NCBI GenBank assembly: GCA_965261195.1
Contig: OZ253455.1
Span: 2,728,001 to 2,792,000 of the forward strand
Length of the DNA stretch: 64,000 nucleotides
DNA from: Bin87 sp965261195
GTDB taxonomy: Bacteria > Chloroflexota > Dehalococcoidia > Lucifugimonadales > UBA3495
Reading direction: 5' to 3'
Under the pieces are notes generated by a model. The model searched no databases. It was given only the letters and a program-made list of their open reading frames with translations, and was not told the DNA's origin. Positions 33,941 through 44,277 of the stretch are shown here, piece by piece; the stretch's first letter is position 1; each line of letters begins with the position of its first letter. A program made the translations under genes and the position numbers.

Positions 33941-34272
33941 TGCGGTAGATATTCAGCCAGTGGTTGGCTACATAATACCAGCAACGGCGGGCCAGGCGGT
34001 GGTTGGGGATGGCCGCAGCACTGCTTCGTAATTTGATGCCAGGAAGTCACTCCCGCGAAATCAGAGGCTAGCATCCAGCGTCCAAAATGGCCGAAGAGCG
34101 TCCTAAATTCGCGCTGCCGCACTTTACGGGTTCCCGCTTTCGCGAGAGGGACTACAAAAATAATCGCTAATGCGACCGCTTTGAGGATTGGTTAAGAGGA
34201 TTGGGTAAGATGTGCGCGGGTGTTTAGGGCACAGGCCATAATGTTACACTGATGACGTATTGGGAGGCGGCT
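33941..34272. other. Intergenic stretch, no gene seen
   Basis: Divergent spacer between the fusion gene and the second restriction-methylase. CATAATGTTACACTGATG (34236-34253) contains TACACT, a possible -10, with an in-frame ATG at 34252. The ribosome binding site GGGAGG (34262-34267) favours the ATG at 34273. Nothing else recognised. Confidence 0.5.
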
Positions 34273-37200
34273 ATGACGAGCCAGCAAGATGTTACCGGAG
34301 AACCTCGTTGGCAATTGGCGCGGGAAATCGTTGCTCAAGTCCGCGAGATGCCGGCAGCTACTATTGAAGCGGAAATTGAAGTACGTCTATACAACGTGCT
34401 GGGGTATCTGTTTCCCAACCTCAAGTATCCCGACTTGGCGACGCAGTACCAATCCGGCAATGGGCCAATTGATGTTTACTGCCGCAACGTGGTCTTTGAA
34501 ACCAAGCAGCAGGGCAAAAAGGACGATGCCCGCATGAAAGCTGACGGCTCCGGAGAAACACCGGAGGAGCAGGCCGTTCGCTATCTCAACGCCCTCACCG
34601 TCCAAACCACGTTGTTTGATGATTCCGCCGTAGGATGGCGGGCCGGCATTACCGACGGCAAGGAGTGGAGTTTTTATGATTACAACTCCGACCGGGATTT
34701 GCCGTCCGAACAACGGCTTGCTTTGCGTCGCAATTTCCGGCTGGAGACGCCGGCCGACGATGACGACTTGCTGGCGTACTTGTACGATTTCGTTAATCGC
34801 ACCGTCAAAATGGCGCCGCCCACCGATAATATCGAGTGGGCTAATCAACAGGTTTAGCCTTTCCTTGAACTGGTCGCCCGTTACGAAAATTCTCCAGAGT
34901 ATGATGTCAAGCGCTCCCTGTGGCGCGGTGTGCTGCGAGGCGCATTCCTCAACCCGCAAGGCGACGCTGCCGCGGAGCATGACCTTTTCGCTCGTCATAC
35001 CATGCTGGTCGTAATCGCCCGCGCCGTCGCCGAAACCCTCCGTCCACCCGAACAACAGTCGATGAACCGGGAACAGCTTCACGACACCCTTACCGCAGGT
35101 TTCGCCGCCTGGCTGCTGGACGCCGCCGGCGCTGACGGCGCAAATGCACTGGATAACCTCGTTGCCGAAGTCAACAACTACGAATGGCGCGCGCCCAACC
35201 GAGACACGCTGAAAGACCTGTACCACGCCGTCATCGCTCGGGAAATCCGTCACGACTTCGGAGAATACTACACTCCCGACTGGCTGGCCCGCGCCGTCTG
35301 CGAGGAAGTGATGGACGCCGACTGGCGGCGCGATACCATTGAGATGGCCGTTGCCGGACAGTTGAACGAGCCGGCCGTGCTGGACCCGTCCTGCGGCTCT
35401 GGAACTTTCCTGTATCACGCTACCCAGCTGCTGCTGGAGGATGCTCGTCAGCATCCTGAACTGGCCGACAGTCCACAAGGCCAGGTGGAAATCGTCAGCG
35501 AATTGATCGCCGGTATGGACCTGCATCCGGTAGCAGTGGAGCTGTCTAAAACCACGAAAATGCTTGCCTTCGGTAATTTGGCAAAGCACTACGCAATTTT
35601 CGCCGACTCGGAGAACATCTACCTCGGCGACAGTCTGCAATGGGAAACCCGGCGCAATCGCGGCACAATGGAATTCGGCGAAATGGTGGATATTCTCGCG
35701 GATGAATCGGATAACCCGCTCCGGCTGCCCAGCAGTCTCCTTTTGTCGGAGCGGTTCCCACAACTGCTGACCCAGATATTCGACTATGCCAACCGCACGG
35801 CAACTCCGGAGACCGAGGCTAACCTGTTGGCCGTACTGAACTTGCCCAATGCCAGCGACCGTGCGGCAATAGTCACCGTCTATCGCCGGTTCCGCGAATA
35901 CATAGCCAGCGGACGGGACAATGTTTGGCAATGGTACATCGCCAACCTGATACAGCCCTTGCGTCTGGCCAATCTGCCCGTTTCCCGTCTGGTCGGCAAC
36001 CCGCCGTGGGTGGTCTACAACGCCATGTCCAATGACCGGCAGGATACCTTCCGCCAGCACGCCAGCGACCGCAAGCTTTGGGCCGGGCGCCACCTGGCTA
36101 CGCAGAACGACCTGGCCGCTACTTTCGTTGCTACCTGCATTGATTATTACCTCACCACCGGCGGCAAGTTCGGATTCGTCCTACCTTATGCTGCCTTGCG
36201 TGCCCGCCATTGGGAACCCTTCCGCACCGGCAACTGGAGCTTGCCCCAGGATGCCGGCCGCCAGCGCACCCTTGCTGACTTGTCCACGAGCGCATGGGAC
36301 TTTTTCGCCGTCAATGCCCCGCCCTTTCCGCAGGCCAATTCATCAGTAGTCTATGGCTCCAAGATTGACGCCGCCAGTTCGACCACGCCAAGCCGGCCGA
36401 TACCGCTGGCTGACATTTTGGAAGCAACCAATTCCGAGCCGGTCAACACCAAAATGTCATGGCCAGAAGTGAAACCCCGGCTGCGCTGGAACAAGCGCAA
36501 GCAATGGCCGGTCGCCCCCAGCCCGGCCTACGCCAACGCTTTTCGCAATGGCGCTACGCTATTCCCGCAGTCATTAGTAGTGTTTGAACAGCCCAAATCC
36601 CGCTCCCGTGGCCTGGTCTATTTCCGGACCAACGCGGCCAAAGGGGCATGGAAGGGGACTGAAAGAGACGGCCAAGTTGAGGAACGATTTGTAAAGCCGG
36701 CCCTGTTCTCTCGTCTGTTGTTGCCCTTCGGCACTACCGGCAATTCCCACATCATTGCGCCATTTAGCGAAGACGGCTCCAGCCTGCTCGGCGCATTGCC
36801 GCAAGGTAACGATGCCGTCCGATTCCGCCTTTACTGGGACTCTGCGGATCGGGCCTGGCGGGAACATAGCAGTGACCGCCCACCAATTACCCTGCTCGAT
36901 CAGATTGATTATCAAGGCAAACTTTCATCGCAACTTACAACCGGGAACCCGGTCAAAGTGATTTATAACAGCAGCGGCAGTCATCTTTCCGCTGTCGTTA
37001 TCGAGAGCAGGTTCATCGCCAGCCATACTTTTTACTGGTTATCATCCTCCGACCCTCTGTCCAGCCACTATCTGGCGGCGATACTTAACGCAGGTTCCCT
37101 AGCCGAATTTTTTAGAGTTGGCTGCCGTGCTAGCGACCGGCACTTTATGCTTTTGCCCATCCAAAACCTGCCCATCCCCGCCTACGACGCCGGCAACGAG

Positions 37201-37386
37201 CATCACGCCAACTTGGCGGCGCAGTCGCAGTTGGCGCACCAGCGGGTAGCTACGCTGGTGGCCGAACGGCAGTCGGCCAAACGTCGTATCAACCGCAATG
37301 ACGTGCTGCGGGACACGGTTATGCAGACGATTCTGGGCGCTATTGACGAGTCAGTGCGTGCCATTTTTCCGGAGTACTGCACTTAG
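34273..37386 (+). pseudogene. Type IIG-like restriction-methylase interrupted by one in-frame TAG
   Basis: The frame from the ATG at 34273 runs 194 codons to a TAG at 34855-34857. It is then open in the same frame to 37386 (1038 codons in all). Before the stop lies the nuclease core (PIDVYCRN, VFETKQQGKKDD). After it come EYYTPDWLARAV, motif I DPSCGSGTF (about 372) and NPPW (about 576), then a TaqI-like recognition region. Sequence on both sides is well conserved (EWANQQV*PFLELVARYEN). It could be a recent nonsense mutation, a base error or readthrough. A restart at GTG 34930 would give a methylase without nuclease, but no ribosome binding site is visible. Confidence 0.85.
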
Positions 37387-37728
37387 CCAGTGGCAGGCAA
37401 TCACACCCAGAGGCGCTGCGTATGCGACATCAACTGGAGGCATCGCATCCGTAGCGCAAAAGGCGGTGGCCGGCGGTGGTCAAGGCAAAAATAGGACGGC
37501 AAAAGACGGCGCTGGAAATGCTGGGCATATCGGATGGCGGGCTGGACGGACGCTCGGCATGAGGGGCCTGCGACGTTTCTCGCACCGCCCGGCTCACTAC
37601 GGCGATGTGGTCTCGTAGATGGCCCGCCCGTCCGTTATCAGCAGGCTCAGTTGTTACAAAGCGGATGTATGGCAGCCGCCCGCGGCAGTCGCCAGGCTGG
37701 ATGCCAATGCACCCGGCGCCGTTGGAGC
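37387..37728. other. Intergenic stretch, no gene seen
   Basis: Convergent spacer between the amber-interrupted methylase and the amidase. Short open frames exist on the plus strand, but they are rich in Arg/Gly/Ala and lack ribosome binding sites or family resemblance. No repeat or terminator was recognised. Confidence 0.4.
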
Positions 37729-39087
37729 CTAATCAAACCCGGGCGGGCATAGGGACACTCCCAACGCTTGCTCGCACCATTGGGCCGCGCCCAGCAGCTG
37801 GCCTTCCTCGCAGGGCAGGCCCCCGAACTGGACGGCCAGGGGCAGGCCCAGCTCGCTCAGTCCGGACGGCACGACAACCGTGGGCAAACCGCTGGAAGTC
37901 CAGGGCACCTGGAAGGCGGCGTCGCCGGTGGTGTTGAGGTCCTTGGCCGCGGGTGAAACGGTGGCCGGTGTCATGACGACATCGACCTGCCTTACCATTT
38001 CCACCATGTCGTCGCGGAACTGACGCCGCAGCCGCTGCGCCTGGATGTACTTGGAAGCCGGCATTAGCAAGCCCATTTCGATGGCGGAGCGGATGCGTGG
38101 GCCGTAATCGTCGGCCCGTTCTCGGTAGAATCGTTCGTGGTAGGCGGCACATTCCACGTGCATGACGATGCGCTGGGCACTGTGGCACGAGGCGAAGGTG
38201 TCGGGCAGCGACAGCTCCACCACCTCCGCTCCGGCATCAGCCAACCGTTGGGCCACCTGCTCAGTATGGGCCCAGACCTCGGCGGTTGCGGTGTCGGCAA
38301 AGTAATCACGCGGCAGCCCAATTCGGGGCGGATGATTATGCTGGGCCATCTGTCGGGTGAAGTCGGGAACGGGCCGGTCCAGTGATCCCGGGTCGTTAGG
38401 GTCCACGCCGCTCATTGCGGTAAGCATCAGGGCGGCGTCGGCCACGCTCCGCACCAGGATACCGACGTGGTCCAATGACCAACTGACCGGAACGACGCCG
38501 TAGCGGCTGATGCGCCCGTAGGTCGGTTTCAGGCCCACGATACCGTTGTAAGCGGCGGGGCGGCAGGTGGAGCCGCCGGTTTGCGACCCGGTGGCCGCGG
38601 GCGCCATTCGAGCGGCCACGGCCGCCGAGGAGCCGCTGCTGGAGCCGCCCGGAGTATGCTCAAGGTTCCACGGATTGCGAGTCGGCGAAGGATCGGAGGT
38701 GGCAAACTCGGTGGTAACCGCCTTGCCCAGGATGATCCCGCCGGCCCGGCGTATCCTGGACACCGACGTGGCATCATAGTCCGGGACGAACTCGGAGTAG
38801 ATCCTGGAACCGGCGGCGGTCAGCATCCCGTCGGTGTTGAAAATATCCTTGAGCCCCACCGGAACGCCGTGCAGCGGCCCCAGGGGATCGCCGCGTTCCA
38901 CCTCGGCCTCCCGGCGGCGGGCCGTCTCCAGCACTTCATCCCGGTCAATGGTAACCCAAGCGTGAATGTCGCCGTCGAAACGGTCGATCCGGTCGAGCAA
39001 CGACTGGCACAGTGTTACTGGCGAGAGGGTGCCCTGCCGTATCTGCGCGGCGGCCTCGGAGACGGTGAGTTCGTAAGGTTCCGGCAT
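37729..39087 (-). CDS. Amidase signature family enzyme (GatA-like)
   Basis: 452 residues from the ATG at 39087 (MPEPYELTVSEAAAQIRQGT). The Ser-cisSer-Lys triad is present: Lys80 in GVPVGLKDIF, cis-Ser in PGGSSSGSSAAVA (about 147-158), nucleophile Ser173 in SQTGGSTCRPAAYNG. It hydrolyses a carboxamide. It is unlikely to be the tRNA-dependent GatA, because no gatB or gatC is adjacent. A 64-residue gene with GatC/AtzG-like character lies 29 bp upstream in the same direction, which suggests a two-subunit amidohydrolase. Confidence 0.92.
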   Translation of the reverse strand: MPEPYELTVSEAAAQIRQGTLSPVTLCQSLLDRIDRFDGDIHAWVTIDRDEVLETARRREAEVERGDPLGPLHGVPVGLKDIFNTDGMLTAAGSRIYSEFVPDYDATSVSRIRRAGGIILGKAVTTEFATSDPSPTRNPWNLEHTPGGSSSGSSAAVAARMAPAATGSQTGGSTCRPAAYNGIVGLKPTYGRISRYGVVPVSWSLDHVGILVRSVADAALMLTAMSGVDPNDPGSLDRPVPDFTRQMAQHNHPPRIGLPRDYFADTATAEVWAHTEQVAQRLADAGAEVVELSLPDTFASCHSAQRIVMHVECAAYHERFYRERADDYGPRIRSAIEMGLLMPASKYIQAQRLRRQFRDDMVEMVRQVDVVMTPATVSPAAKDLNTTGDAAFQVPWTSSGLPTVVVPSGLSELGLPLAVQFGGLPCEEGQLLGAAQWCEQALGVSLCPPGFD

Positions 39088-39116
39088 CGTCGTCCTCGCA
39101 ATCAATGGGCGGTGTA

Positions 39117-39311
39117 TCAATGAGCGGTGTATTGATAAAAACCCGGTTCCAGGTCCACATGCACCGAAACCTGGTCGATTTCCCAAATTTGGCGGGCCGT
39201 CTGTTCCAGGATATCCTGCAACTCGGCAGCGCGCCGTTCACCGAACTCGGCGACGGCCCGTTCCTTCAATTCTTCAAATATGACTTCTACAGAGTCACCG
39301 GGCTTCATCAT
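39117..39311 (-). CDS. Small amidase-associated protein, AtzG/GatC-like
   Basis: 64 residues from MMKPGDSVEV at 39311 (second ATG 39308). The middle is helical (IFEELKERAVAEFGERRAAELQDILEQTARQIWEI) and the end VSVHVDLEPGFYQY recalls the ...EPA.VF ending of AtzG/DUF4089 partner subunits. The link is inferred from size, the helical hairpin and position directly before an amidase gene. A longer frame to 39458 runs into the MITE and is not used. Confidence 0.5.
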   Translation of the reverse strand: MMKPGDSVEVIFEELKERAVAEFGERRAAELQDILEQTARQIWEIDQVSVHVDLEPGFYQYTAH

Positions 39312-39388
39312 CAACCTCTGGTTGTAATTTCCAGTTTTGCGACATTCTAACAGATGAGATTCCCCGGCGCTGTCATCGTCCCGCCAGC

Positions 39389-39501
39389 GTAACTGTTCAC
39401 GTTTGAGGGGACGGGGCGGCTTGCAAAGCAAATTCCGTACTTGGCCACCCGTCCACAACCAGTCGGAAAAGCCGAAGATCCCCTCAAGTCTGAACAGTTA
39501 C
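39389..39501. mobile_element. 113-bp MITE with IS66-type ends
   Basis: The ends GTAACTGTTCACGTTTGAGG and (reversed right end) GTAACTGTTCAGACTTGAGG are near-identical inverted repeats. They match the ends of the full IS66 element at 44570-46021, best its right end (GTAACTGTTCAGGGTTGAGG). A perfect 8-bp target duplication CCGCCAGC (39381-39388 and 39502-39509) flanks it, the size expected for IS66. No coding capacity. It lies in the 315-bp spacer between the small amidase partner and the dehydrogenase-like gene; the rest of that spacer shows nothing. Confidence 0.93.
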
Positions 39502-39626
39502 CCGCCAGCCGCCGAGACCGCAGCGTTGGAGAACCTCCAATCCTCACCTTTTGTCTGGACGAAGACCGCGGGCCAGTTACTGCACAACGTCTCCCGCTTT
39601 TGCCAATGCACTTTGAATATATGACA

Positions 39627-40823
39627 CTAGTTGGAGAGGCGATAGATGCCGGACTGCTGGGTGAGCAGGTATAGCTCTCCGTCGTTGTCCTCGGCGAAAG
39701 ACATGATGCGCAGGCCGGTGTCGAGGAGTTGCTGGTGTTCCATCACCGCGCCGTTGACGTAGCGCAGGCCGAAGACCTTGCCGGAGCAGAAGTCGCCGTA
39801 AACATAGACTCCGTTCAGCCACCGGATTGTGGAGCCGCGGTAGACGTAACCACCGATCACCGAGCACGGTTTGCCGTCCAGCGAGTATTCCCATACCGGC
39901 GGCACGGTTCCCTCGCGCTCGCAGTCGTCTCCGGCACCGAAGCAATGGCTGCCCTCCAGCACGTTCCAGCCGTAGTTGGCGCCCAGACTGATGAGGTCAA
40001 TTTCCTCCCAACGGTTCTGCCCCACGTCGCCGGCCCATAGCTCACCGGTGTCGCGGTCGAAGCTAAATCGCCACGGGTTCCGCAGCCCATAGGCCCAAAT
40101 TTCGCCGCGCCCGCCGCCGTCAGCGATGAACGGGTTGTCCGGCGGGATGGTGTAGGGATGGTCAACCGTGGCCTGGGATACGTCGATGCGCAGGATGGAG
40201 CCGAGCAGTGTTGACGTATTCTGACCGTGTCCTAGGGGGTCGCCCGCCGCTCCGCCGTCGCCCAGGCCGATGTACAGGTAGCCGTCCGGCCCGAAGGCGA
40301 GCTGCCCGCCGTTGTGGTTGGCGTAGGGCTGTTCAACTTCCAGGATCACCATTTCGCTGTCCGGGTCAACAGAGGTATTGTGAGACGAAACGGTGAAACG
40401 CGAAACCACCGAACGGCGCGGGTTGGCAGCGGAGTAGTAAACGTAAAGGCGCCGTTGGAACTTCGGCTCTAATGCCATCCCCAGCAGCCCTTCTTCGGAA
40501 CCGCTGCTGCTCACCGGTTCGGTGATGTCCAGGGGCTCTGGGACGGCGATGTGCTCAGCACTCGTCCCGTCGAATAGGTCGAATAGCCAGACCCGTCCGG
40601 CTTGCTCGGATACCCACACCTGGCCATTGTCAGCCTGAACCAGGTTGGTGGGTGACCGAAACGACCTGGCAGGCAACACCGGTTCCAGCCCCAGGGTCTC
40701 CAGCTGCGGTGCGGAAGATGGCGACTGGAGTGTAGAGGCGGTTGTTTGCGCCGGGGCCGCGCTGTCGCATCCCGCAGCAAGCGCCATCAGTAAGATCGCC
40801 AGAATTGCAGTTATCACTACCAC
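39627..40823 (-). CDS. PQQ-dependent sugar dehydrogenase-like lipoprotein (GSDH family)
   Basis: 398 residues. The N-terminus MVVITAILAILLMALAAGC is a lipoprotein signal (lipobox LAAGC, Cys19), so the protein is exported and lipid-anchored. The six-bladed propeller of the glucose/sorbosone dehydrogenase family is shown by ANHNGGQLAFGPDGYLYIGLGDGG (binding loop, in short NGGQLAFGPDG), EIWAYGLRNPWRFSFD and GWNVLEGSHCF. Family members use PQQ or are non-catalytic relatives. The start is supported by the signal peptide. Confidence 0.9.
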   Translation of the reverse strand: MVVITAILAILLMALAAGCDSAAPAQTTASTLQSPSSAPQLETLGLEPVLPARSFRSPTNLVQADNGQVWVSEQAGRVWLFDLFDGTSAEHIAVPEPLDITEPVSSSGSEEGLLGMALEPKFQRRLYVYYSAANPRRSVVSRFTVSSHNTSVDPDSEMVILEVEQPYANHNGGQLAFGPDGYLYIGLGDGGAAGDPLGHGQNTSTLLGSILRIDVSQATVDHPYTIPPDNPFIADGGGRGEIWAYGLRNPWRFSFDRDTGELWAGDVGQNRWEEIDLISLGANYGWNVLEGSHCFGAGDDCEREGTVPPVWEYSLDGKPCSVIGGYVYRGSTIRWLNGVYVYGDFCSGKVFGLRYVNGAVMEHQQLLDTGLRIMSFAEDNDGELYLLTQQSGIYRLSN

Positions 40824-40976
40824 CGTCCCAAGATACTACAACCACCCCGCATTTCAGATAGCGGCAGTCCGGTTTGTCTGTCGCGCCGTACCCCTCGCAG
40901 TTAGAATGTTCGGGGTACGGCAGACGCCGGGTCTTTAAGGCCATTGAACCCGACATTGATCATCGGAGCAGCTTTT

Positions 40977-41795
40977 ATGAATGCAATCGAAACCTGGGGC
41001 GAAATGGTGCGGGTGGAGCATGAGCAGTCGGACCGGGTGCGGGGAGTGCGCCCCACCGATACTTGGACCGAATCCGCGCCGCAGTTCAAGGCCGACCCGC
41101 ACCGGACGGGCGATGCACTGGTCGAAGAACTCCGTTCGCGCCTGCGGCCGGGTGAAACCCTGCTGGACGTGGGCGCGGGCGGCGGACGGCTGGCCCTCCC
41201 GCTGGCGATTACCTGCCGCACGGTGACGGCTGTGGAGCCGTCGCCCAGTATGTGCTCCGTGCTGCGGGAAACCGCCCTCGAATACAACATCGCCAACGTC
41301 TCGATGATCGAGGCCGGCTGGCTGGAAGCCGCCGTTGAACCTGCCGACGTAGTGCTGTGCAGTCACGTGGTTTACGTCATCGAGGACATCGGATCCTTCG
41401 TCCAAAAGATGGACCGCCACGCCCGCCGCCTGGTCCTGGCCGTTCTGTTCCAGTCTTCGCCGCAATCGCAAATCTACGGTCTTTGGGAGCAAGTTCACGG
41501 CGAAAAACGCCGCCGGCTCCCTTGTCTGCCGGAGTTCCTGCCGGTTCTGGAGCAGTTGGGCATCAGGCCGGAGGTGACCGAGCTGGACGAACTGCCGCCG
41601 CAGGAGTTCGGCAGCCGCCAGGAAGCGAGGGAAATGATCGCCCGCCGAATCTATGTTGCTCCTGGAACCGCTGCCATGACCCGGTTGGAGCGGACGTTGG
41701 AGAGTTCGTTGCACGAAGACGAAGGCGTCTGGCAAATCGAGGGGGCACAGCCCCTTCGCCCCTGTGTCGTAGCTTGGGAAACCGCCGGGCGTTAG
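40977..41795 (+). CDS. Class I SAM-dependent methyltransferase
   Basis: 272 residues from the ATG at 40977, with GGAG 10 bp upstream; an upstream frame adds 11 residues. The SAM-binding motif I is LLDVGAGGGRLALPLA (about 56-71), motif II VTAVEPSPSM, and motif post-III PADVVLCSHVVYVIEDI. The substrate cannot be told. It is convergent with a flavin monooxygenase gene 17 bp away. Confidence 0.85.
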   Translation: MNAIETWGEMVRVEHEQSDRVRGVRPTDTWTESAPQFKADPHRTGDALVEELRSRLRPGETLLDVGAGGGRLALPLAITCRTVTAVEPSPSMCSVLRETALEYNIANVSMIEAGWLEAAVEPADVVLCSHVVYVIEDIGSFVQKMDRHARRLVLAVLFQSSPQSQIYGLWEQVHGEKRRRLPCLPEFLPVLEQLGIRPEVTELDELPPQEFGSRQEAREMIARRIYVAPGTAAMTRLERTLESSLHEDEGVWQIEGAQPLRPCVVAWETAGR

Positions 41796-41812
41796 GCAGA
41801 CTTGAGGCCGGC

Positions 41813-42946
41813 TCACCCCAGGGATCGGGGATTGACTGGAGTTGGCATGGCCTGAACCTCCGGAAGGACTTTCTCGGCGAATAGCCGGAGGCTTTTTTCG
41901 GCCTTCTCCCTCGGCATTCCGCCGTAGAACATATGGATCACCAGCTTTTCCAGGCTGATGGTCTCCTGGAGCGCCCTGATTTTCTCGATGATATCGTCCG
42001 GCGTACCGATGGGTTGGGTTGAGCGCCGGGCGGTGAAACTGGCATCCGCGGTACCGACGTCGGCATTCTGGCGTGTGAGGTATTCCTCGTAGCCATGGAT
42101 GCCTTCATAGCCGGGATTGTTCCATTCAAAGTAGTGGTGCTGGGCCGCGGTGAGTTGGTTGTGGAAGTAGTCCCACCCCTCTTCGGCTTCCGCCGCGGTC
42201 TCGGCGCAGTACATCCACAACAAAGTGGTAGGCTGGTCGGGAGGAAGGCCAAGTTCATGCCGAATCTTGTTGAACCTGCGCACCTTGTCGGTCATATCCT
42301 CCACATCGTCGCCGGCAACAAACATCTGCCCAAGACCGTTCTCGGCAGCCATTCTGGCGGACGCCTCGGTGGTGAACGCCACCTTGATGTTCTTGGTCAG
42401 TTCACCCTTGTGGCGGGCCTGCGGCCGGATGCTGGTCGGTGGGATATCGTAAACCTCGCCCTGGAAATCGAAGCGCTCCGCGCCGTCAGCGGCCCGGATT
42501 GCGTTGATCACATCGTAGAAATACTTGTGCGATTGATCGATCGGATAGCCTAGCGAAGCATACTCGTGGGGCGCGATTCCGCGGCCGATCCCCAGATGGA
42601 GGCGCCGGCCTTTCAGCAAAATGTCGAGCATGGAAATCTCGGAAGCCAACCGCACCGGATTCCACCACGGTGCGACGATGACCGCGGTGCCCACATCGAC
42701 TCGACTGGTGCGGCCGGCCCAATATGCCAGGTATTGCAATGGGTTCGGCTGCATTGAGTAAGCGGAACCGTAGTGCTCGGTTGCCCAGATCGAATCGAAC
42801 CCCAGCGGCTCGACTAATTCCCCCATATAGAGGGTGTCATCCATATTCCTGGCGTCCGGTACCGTCGGCGGGCGGTCGTAATCTCCCTCCATCAGACGGT
42901 CCCAGTCACCTTGGTTGTAACCAGTGACCATCACTCCACAGTGCAT
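41813..42946 (-). CDS. Luciferase-like flavin-dependent monooxygenase
   Basis: 377 residues. The TIM-barrel LLM family is recognised from EPLGFDSIWATEHYGS (residues about 50-65), RTSRVDVGTAVIVAPWWNPVRLASEISMLDILLKGRRLHLGIGRGIAPHEY (parts GTAVIVAPWWNPVRLA and LGIGRGIAPHEY), and VKVAFTTEA. These enzymes use reduced FMN and oxygen for oxidative cleavage or hydroxylation. It is divergent from a second LLM gene at 43162; they are not close paralogues. Confidence 0.93.
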   Translation of the reverse strand: MHCGVMVTGYNQGDWDRLMEGDYDRPPTVPDARNMDDTLYMGELVEPLGFDSIWATEHYGSAYSMQPNPLQYLAYWAGRTSRVDVGTAVIVAPWWNPVRLASEISMLDILLKGRRLHLGIGRGIAPHEYASLGYPIDQSHKYFYDVINAIRAADGAERFDFQGEVYDIPPTSIRPQARHKGELTKNIKVAFTTEASARMAAENGLGQMFVAGDDVEDMTDKVRRFNKIRHELGLPPDQPTTLLWMYCAETAAEAEEGWDYFHNQLTAAQHHYFEWNNPGYEGIHGYEEYLTRQNADVGTADASFTARRSTQPIGTPDDIIEKIRALQETISLEKLVIHMFYGGMPREKAEKSLRLFAEKVLPEVQAMPTPVNPRSLG

Positions 42947-43161
42947 TGGCGTGTTCCTCCTTCCGGTTCTCCTATCCGGCCCAGGCCGGGTTCAATCTCA
43001 AATATGGCAATTCGCCGTGTCAGTATAACTGTTCCTCCCGCCGGACACCGGGAATAGACGGCAAATCCCTTCCCCTTAATCGCACCGTGGCAGCCGGCTA
43101 TGTATAATGCCCCCGGCGCCCAAACCGCGGATAAACGCTTGACCGAAAGGAATCGCACGGT

Positions 43162-44124
43162 ATGGCACTTGTGAAAAACTTCGGCGTCCTGCTGCCCACG
43201 CGGGGCGTGCTGGTGTATGCCGACCGCGGCGGCCCGAGGGTGGAACTGACCTGGCAGATGGCCGAGACTGCGGAGCGGCTTAGCTATGATTCCGTCTGGG
43301 TTGGCGACAGCATCACTTCCAAGCCTCGCCTGGAGCCACTGACGGCCATGGCCGCCATCGCCGCGCGCACCAACCGGGTCAAGGTCGGGACTGCCGTGCT
43401 GCTCAACGCCCTGCGTCATCCCGTCCACCTGGCCCACGCCGCGGCCACCATCGACAACATCTCCGGCGGGCGCACCATCCTGGGCCTCGGCGCGGGCCGC
43501 GGCAACAACCGGATGTTCGTCGATGAACACGCGGCGGTCGGCGTTCCGATTATGGAACGGGCCTCCCGAATGGAGGAGAGCATCCGCACCATGCGCGCGC
43601 TATGGACGGGAGAGCCGGTCAGCACCTCCGGGGAGTTCTATCCACTCCAGGACGTCGCGCTGGAACCCCGACCGGTCCAGCCGTCCATCCCCCTCTGGAT
43701 TTCCAGCAACTGGGTGCGGCGGGGCCTGGCCAGGGTCGCCGAGCTGGGCGACGCCTGGATCACCAACGTTCCGTCAGTGGACCTGTTCGGTCGCTGCTGG
43801 GAAAGGATCGAACAATGCGCTAAGGAAGCGGGCCGGGACCCGACGGGCATTGGCCGCTGCCTGTATATCTCGGTGAATCTGAAGGATGATACCGACTCCG
43901 CACTGGCCGAAGGCGACCAATTCATGCGGGCGTACTACAGCGTCCCCTACGACGTCATCAGCAAACAACTGCTGTGCGTATTCGGCCCGCCCCAGCAGTG
44001 CATCGACGCGATAAAGGCGTACCAAGCACGCGGGGCCGATTACTTCATCGTCCGGTTCGCTGCTCCGGACCAAATGGGTCAGCTGGCGCGGTTCACCGAG
44101 GAAGTTCTACCCTTCGTCACCTGA
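43162..44124 (+). CDS. Luciferase-like (F420/FMN-dependent) oxidoreductase
   Basis: 320 residues. Landmarks: GVLLPTRGVLVYADRGG at the start, AERLSYDSVWVGDSITSKPRLEPLTAMAAIAARTNRVKVGTAVLL (parts YDSVWVGDS and LTAMAAIAARTNRVKVGTA), LGLGAGRGNN, and PLWISSNWVRRGLARVAELGDAWI. The size and pattern fit the MER/F420-type branch as well as FMN enzymes. The ATG has AAAGGAATCG upstream. A TATAAT hexamer at 43103-43108 could be its -10 but no -35 matches. Confidence 0.92.
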   Translation: MALVKNFGVLLPTRGVLVYADRGGPRVELTWQMAETAERLSYDSVWVGDSITSKPRLEPLTAMAAIAARTNRVKVGTAVLLNALRHPVHLAHAAATIDNISGGRTILGLGAGRGNNRMFVDEHAAVGVPIMERASRMEESIRTMRALWTGEPVSTSGEFYPLQDVALEPRPVQPSIPLWISSNWVRRGLARVAELGDAWITNVPSVDLFGRCWERIEQCAKEAGRDPTGIGRCLYISVNLKDDTDSALAEGDQFMRAYYSVPYDVISKQLLCVFGPPQQCIDAIKAYQARGADYFIVRFAAPDQMGQLARFTEEVLPFVT

Positions 44125-44277
44125 CGGCTGCGGGTTGCAGACACCATTGGCGGTTGAGCGGAGTTTTGAGACAACCAACTAAAAGCTAATACCAGCAGGG
44201 ACGCCGGCCCCGGCGCTGCCACCAGGTGTGCAACACTGTGCCTACGTTCCAGACTAAACGCGAAGGAGATGGTCAAA

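Noticed and set aside
34387..36093. 568-codon minus-strand frame
   Set aside because: Antisense to the second methylase. It stays open across the TAG site only because it reads the other strand, and it has no recognisable motif.
37387..37728. Small genes in the spacer before the amidase
   Set aside because: Short overlapping frames in all phases, none with a ribosome binding site or recognisable sequence.
43103..43108. TATAAT as a promoter for the LLM gene at 43162
   Set aside because: No -35 match at 16-18 bp and no extended -10; mentioned with the gene but not listed as a promoter.
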